A stretch of 6,611 nucleotides of DNA, taken from NCBI GenBank assembly GCA_946405045.1, contig CAMJFV010000103.1, positions 1-6,611 of the forward strand, read 5' to 3'. Shown piece after piece: positions 4,987 to 6,611 of this stretch. The position numbers and the translations under genes are program-made. This DNA is from an uncultured Bacteroidales bacterium (GTDB taxonomy: Bacteria; Bacteroidota; Bacteroidia; Bacteroidales; Paludibacteraceae). The notes beneath the pieces are model-generated. The model was not told the DNA's origin, ran no database searches, and worked only from the letters and a program-made list of their open reading frames with translations. Each line of letters begins with the position of its first letter. Positions within the stretch are counted from its first letter, which is position 1.

Positions 4987-6573
4987 ATGAGAAGACAAAT
5001 AATTTCAGTACTAACAGCATTGGTATGCAGTATCCAATTAACAAACGCAGAGACGCATGTGTTGACTCTTGACAGCTGCCGTGCATTGGCTATCCGCAAC
5101 AACAACGACTTGAAAATGGCTGATGCAAAGAAACAGAAAGCCTACTACGACAGAAAAGCAGCATTCACAAAGTTTTTACCTCGCATCACCGCCACCGGAG
5201 CATACATCCTTTCATCTAGAGACATCAGTCTTCTTTCCGAGGAGACTCAAGACAAGCTAAACAATCTTGGAACAAACGCAGGAACAGCTATGGGGCAGAG
5301 CATGCAACAGATGTCCCAACAAGGAATGCAGCAAATGATGCAAGAGGCAATGCAAAATCCAGCATTGCTTCAGATGATGATGCAGAATCCACAGCTAGCA
5401 CAGATGATGCAAAACATGCCTGGCATGGCTCAAAACATGACTCAAAGCATGGCAAACAATTTGTCTTCTGCCATGGCTCCCAAACTAAATGCCATCGGTT
5501 CGGATATCGTAAAAGAATTTGAAATAGACAACACCAACGTCGGCGTCATCTCTGTGATGCTGACTCAACCTTTATATATGGGTGGTAAAATCGCAGCCTA
5601 CCATAATATAATGAAGAAAGTGGAGCAATTGACCACCGCCCAAACAGTCGGAAAGGAGAACGACGTGATAGTAGAGACAGACGAAGCCTATTGGAGAATC
5701 GTCGGACTACAGTCGAAAAAGAGATTGGCAGAAAGCTATCTCCGCACTATCGACACTCTCAATAAAGATGTTGAAAGACTTATCGAAGCCGGATTCGCGA
5801 CCAAAGCGGACGGACTGAAAGTAAAAGTCAAACTGAATGAAGCCAAAGTTTCAGTGATTCAGGTTGAAAACGGCATCACTCTATCTAAAATGTTACTTTG
5901 TCAGATTTGCGGACTTGACATGAACTCAGACATCGAACTTGCCGACATCAATATCGACGCAGAAGGTTTCGTAGTGCCAGAGACATCATCCGCAGCCAAC
6001 GTAGAAGAGGCTCTGAACGCACGATATGAGATGCAAAGTCTTGCTCTTGCAAAAGAGATTGGTGAAGAGAAGGTGAAGATCGCAAGAAGCGAATACCTTC
6101 CTACATTGGCTCTTATGGGTGGATACACAACAACAAATCCTTCCGCATTCGATGGAATCAAAAACGAGTTCGGTGGAATGTGGAACGTAGGTGTCGTATT
6201 GAAAGTGCCTGTTGTCACTTGTGGAGAGAGAATATACAAGGTGAGAGCGGCTAAGGAAGAGGCTAGAATCGCTGAATACCAGTACGACGAGGCAAAAGAG
6301 AAGATCACATTGCAAGTCAACCAGAACATGCAGAAGGTGACAGAAGCCAACCAACGTCTACAGACTGCAAAAGAGAGTTTGAAAGAGGCTCATGAAAACC
6401 TTCGCTATGCTGAGGTTGGATTGAAAGAGGGAATGATCCCCGTCGCAGACGTCCTTCAAGCAGAGACCGCATTGCTAAAAGCCCAAAGCACAGCAGTAGA
6501 GGCGGAAATCGACCTTCTATTGGCAGACTTGTATTTGAAGAAATCACTCGGCAAAATACAGATGCCCCACTAA
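4987..6573 (+). CDS. TolC-family outer-membrane efflux channel protein
   Basis: TolC proteins are trimeric channels spanning the outer membrane and periplasm, serving RND, ABC or type I secretion pumps. From ATG 4987 the protein has 528 residues and starts with a signal peptide (MRR, a hydrophobic stretch at 5-19, predicted cleavage after TNA at about 21). There is no proper lipobox, so it is not a lipoprotein. The first OEP repeat covers about 26-320, with LTLDSCRALAIRNN at its start and MLTQPLYMGGK (191-201) at the second barrel strand. The second covers about 340-522 and ends with the typical GLKEGMIPVADVLQAETALL (478-497). The long helices are rich in Lys, Glu and Ala. Residues 77-182 form an enlarged loop between the first two predicted barrel strands, containing a Met/Gln-rich segment. 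An ATG at 4918 would add 23 residues before the signal peptide and is unlikely. Pump partners are outside the window, so substrate is unknown. Confidence 0.93.
   Translation: MRRQIISVLTALVCSIQLTNAETHVLTLDSCRALAIRNNNDLKMADAKKQKAYYDRKAAFTKFLPRITATGAYILSSRDISLLSEETQDKLNNLGTNAGTAMGQSMQQMSQQGMQQMMQEAMQNPALLQMMMQNPQLAQMMQNMPGMAQNMTQSMANNLSSAMAPKLNAIGSDIVKEFEIDNTNVGVISVMLTQPLYMGGKIAAYHNIMKKVEQLTTAQTVGKENDVIVETDEAYWRIVGLQSKKRLAESYLRTIDTLNKDVERLIEAGFATKADGLKVKVKLNEAKVSVIQVENGITLSKMLLCQICGLDMNSDIELADINIDAEGFVVPETSSAANVEEALNARYEMQSLALAKEIGEEKVKIARSEYLPTLALMGGYTTTNPSAFDGIKNEFGGMWNVGVVLKVPVVTCGERIYKVRAAKEEARIAEYQYDEAKEKITLQVNQNMQKVTEANQRLQTAKESLKEAHENLRYAEVGLKEGMIPVADVLQAETALLKAQSTAVEAEIDLLLADLYLKKSLGKIQMPH
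5290..5475 (+). repeat. Met/Gln-rich repetitive segment inside the TolC-family protein
   Basis: Residues 102-163 contain 17 Met and 16 Gln. The clearest repeat is QNPALLQMMM (5353-5382) followed directly by QNPQLAQMM (5383-5409). Its DNA also repeats: CAAAATCCA or CAGAATCCA at the start and CAGATGATG at the end of each unit, which suggests tandem duplication. Flanking units such as MQQMSQQGMQQMM and MAQNMTQSM are looser. The segment lies in the predicted first extracellular loop. Confidence 0.8.
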
Positions 6574-6611
6574 ATAATTAACATTTCGTCAATGTCAGCA
6601 ATCTTCGTCAA

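Noticed and set aside
4844..5105. Two overlapping minus-strand frames of 80 and 69 codons
   Set aside because: They overlap the tolC signal-peptide region and its promoter, their composition looks like translated AT-rich DNA, and they match no family.
5290..5475. Met-rich segment as a frameshift or assembly artefact
   Set aside because: The frame continues without interruption into conserved TolC sequence on both sides, and the NP-L-MM units are orderly at protein level.
5901..6354. Long minus-strand frames of 149 and 122 codons inside tolC
   Set aside because: They are antisense shadows of a clear TolC coding sequence in plus strand; Ser/Phe/Leu-rich composition is typical of such shadows.
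6592..6611. ATG 18 bp after the tolC stop, reading MSAIFV to the window edge
   Set aside because: Six codons cannot support a gene call. A following pump subunit would be plausible, but nothing in the window shows it.

Overview
The window looks like a chromosomal fragment of a Bacteroidota bacterium, most likely a member of the Bacteroidales. The gene content supports this. There is an HU-type protein with the Bacteroidetes-style RNI arm tip, followed by a 29-residue AURKAIP1/COX24-like basic peptide and an RNase G with an enlarged S1 domain. The LL-diaminopimelate aminotransferase route to lysine and peptidoglycan is present. Exact matches to the Bacteroidetes -7 box (TAnnTTTG) occur in intergenic DNA. 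Start codons mostly lack Shine-Dalgarno sequences. I cannot place it to genus.

Layout. Positions 1-505 (+) hold the 3' part of an HU-family gene, cut at the left edge, then the tiny AURKAIP1/COX24-like gene and a long-stem terminator. Positions 635-2263 (+) encode ribonuclease G, probably from a GTG start. Positions 2264-2412 are a convergent junction with one intrinsic terminator for each direction. Positions 2413-4492 (-) are a two-gene operon, dapF then dapL, 25 bp apart. Positions 4493-4986 are a divergent, AT-rich intergenic region of about 490 bp with a strong hairpin in the dapF leader, a perfect Shine-Dalgarno for dapF, further inverted repeats, a recurring TCGTTTTA octamer and candidate -7 boxes on both strands. 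Positions 4987-6573 (+) encode a TolC-family outer-membrane channel with a signal peptide. The last 38 bp are non-coding or the very start of another gene.

Functionally, the left part is an RNA and nucleoid housekeeping cluster: DNA packaging, a probable small-subunit ribosomal peptide, and rRNA/mRNA processing. dapF and dapL encode consecutive enzymes, tetrahydrodipicolinate to LL-DAP (DapL) and LL-DAP to meso-DAP (DapF). The TolC protein is presumably the outer-membrane part of an efflux or type I secretion system whose other components lie outside the window.

Most of the window is ordinary core genome. The most unusual feature is a Met/Gln-rich insertion in the TolC protein (17 Met and 16 Gln within 62 residues). 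It sits where the first extracellular loop is expected and contains NP-x-L-x-Q-M-M repeats reminiscent of STI1/ubiquilin segments. The dapF leader is the second place worth attention. I found no CRISPR array, transposon, tRNA or rRNA gene, and no clear evidence for a wholly new multi-gene system.
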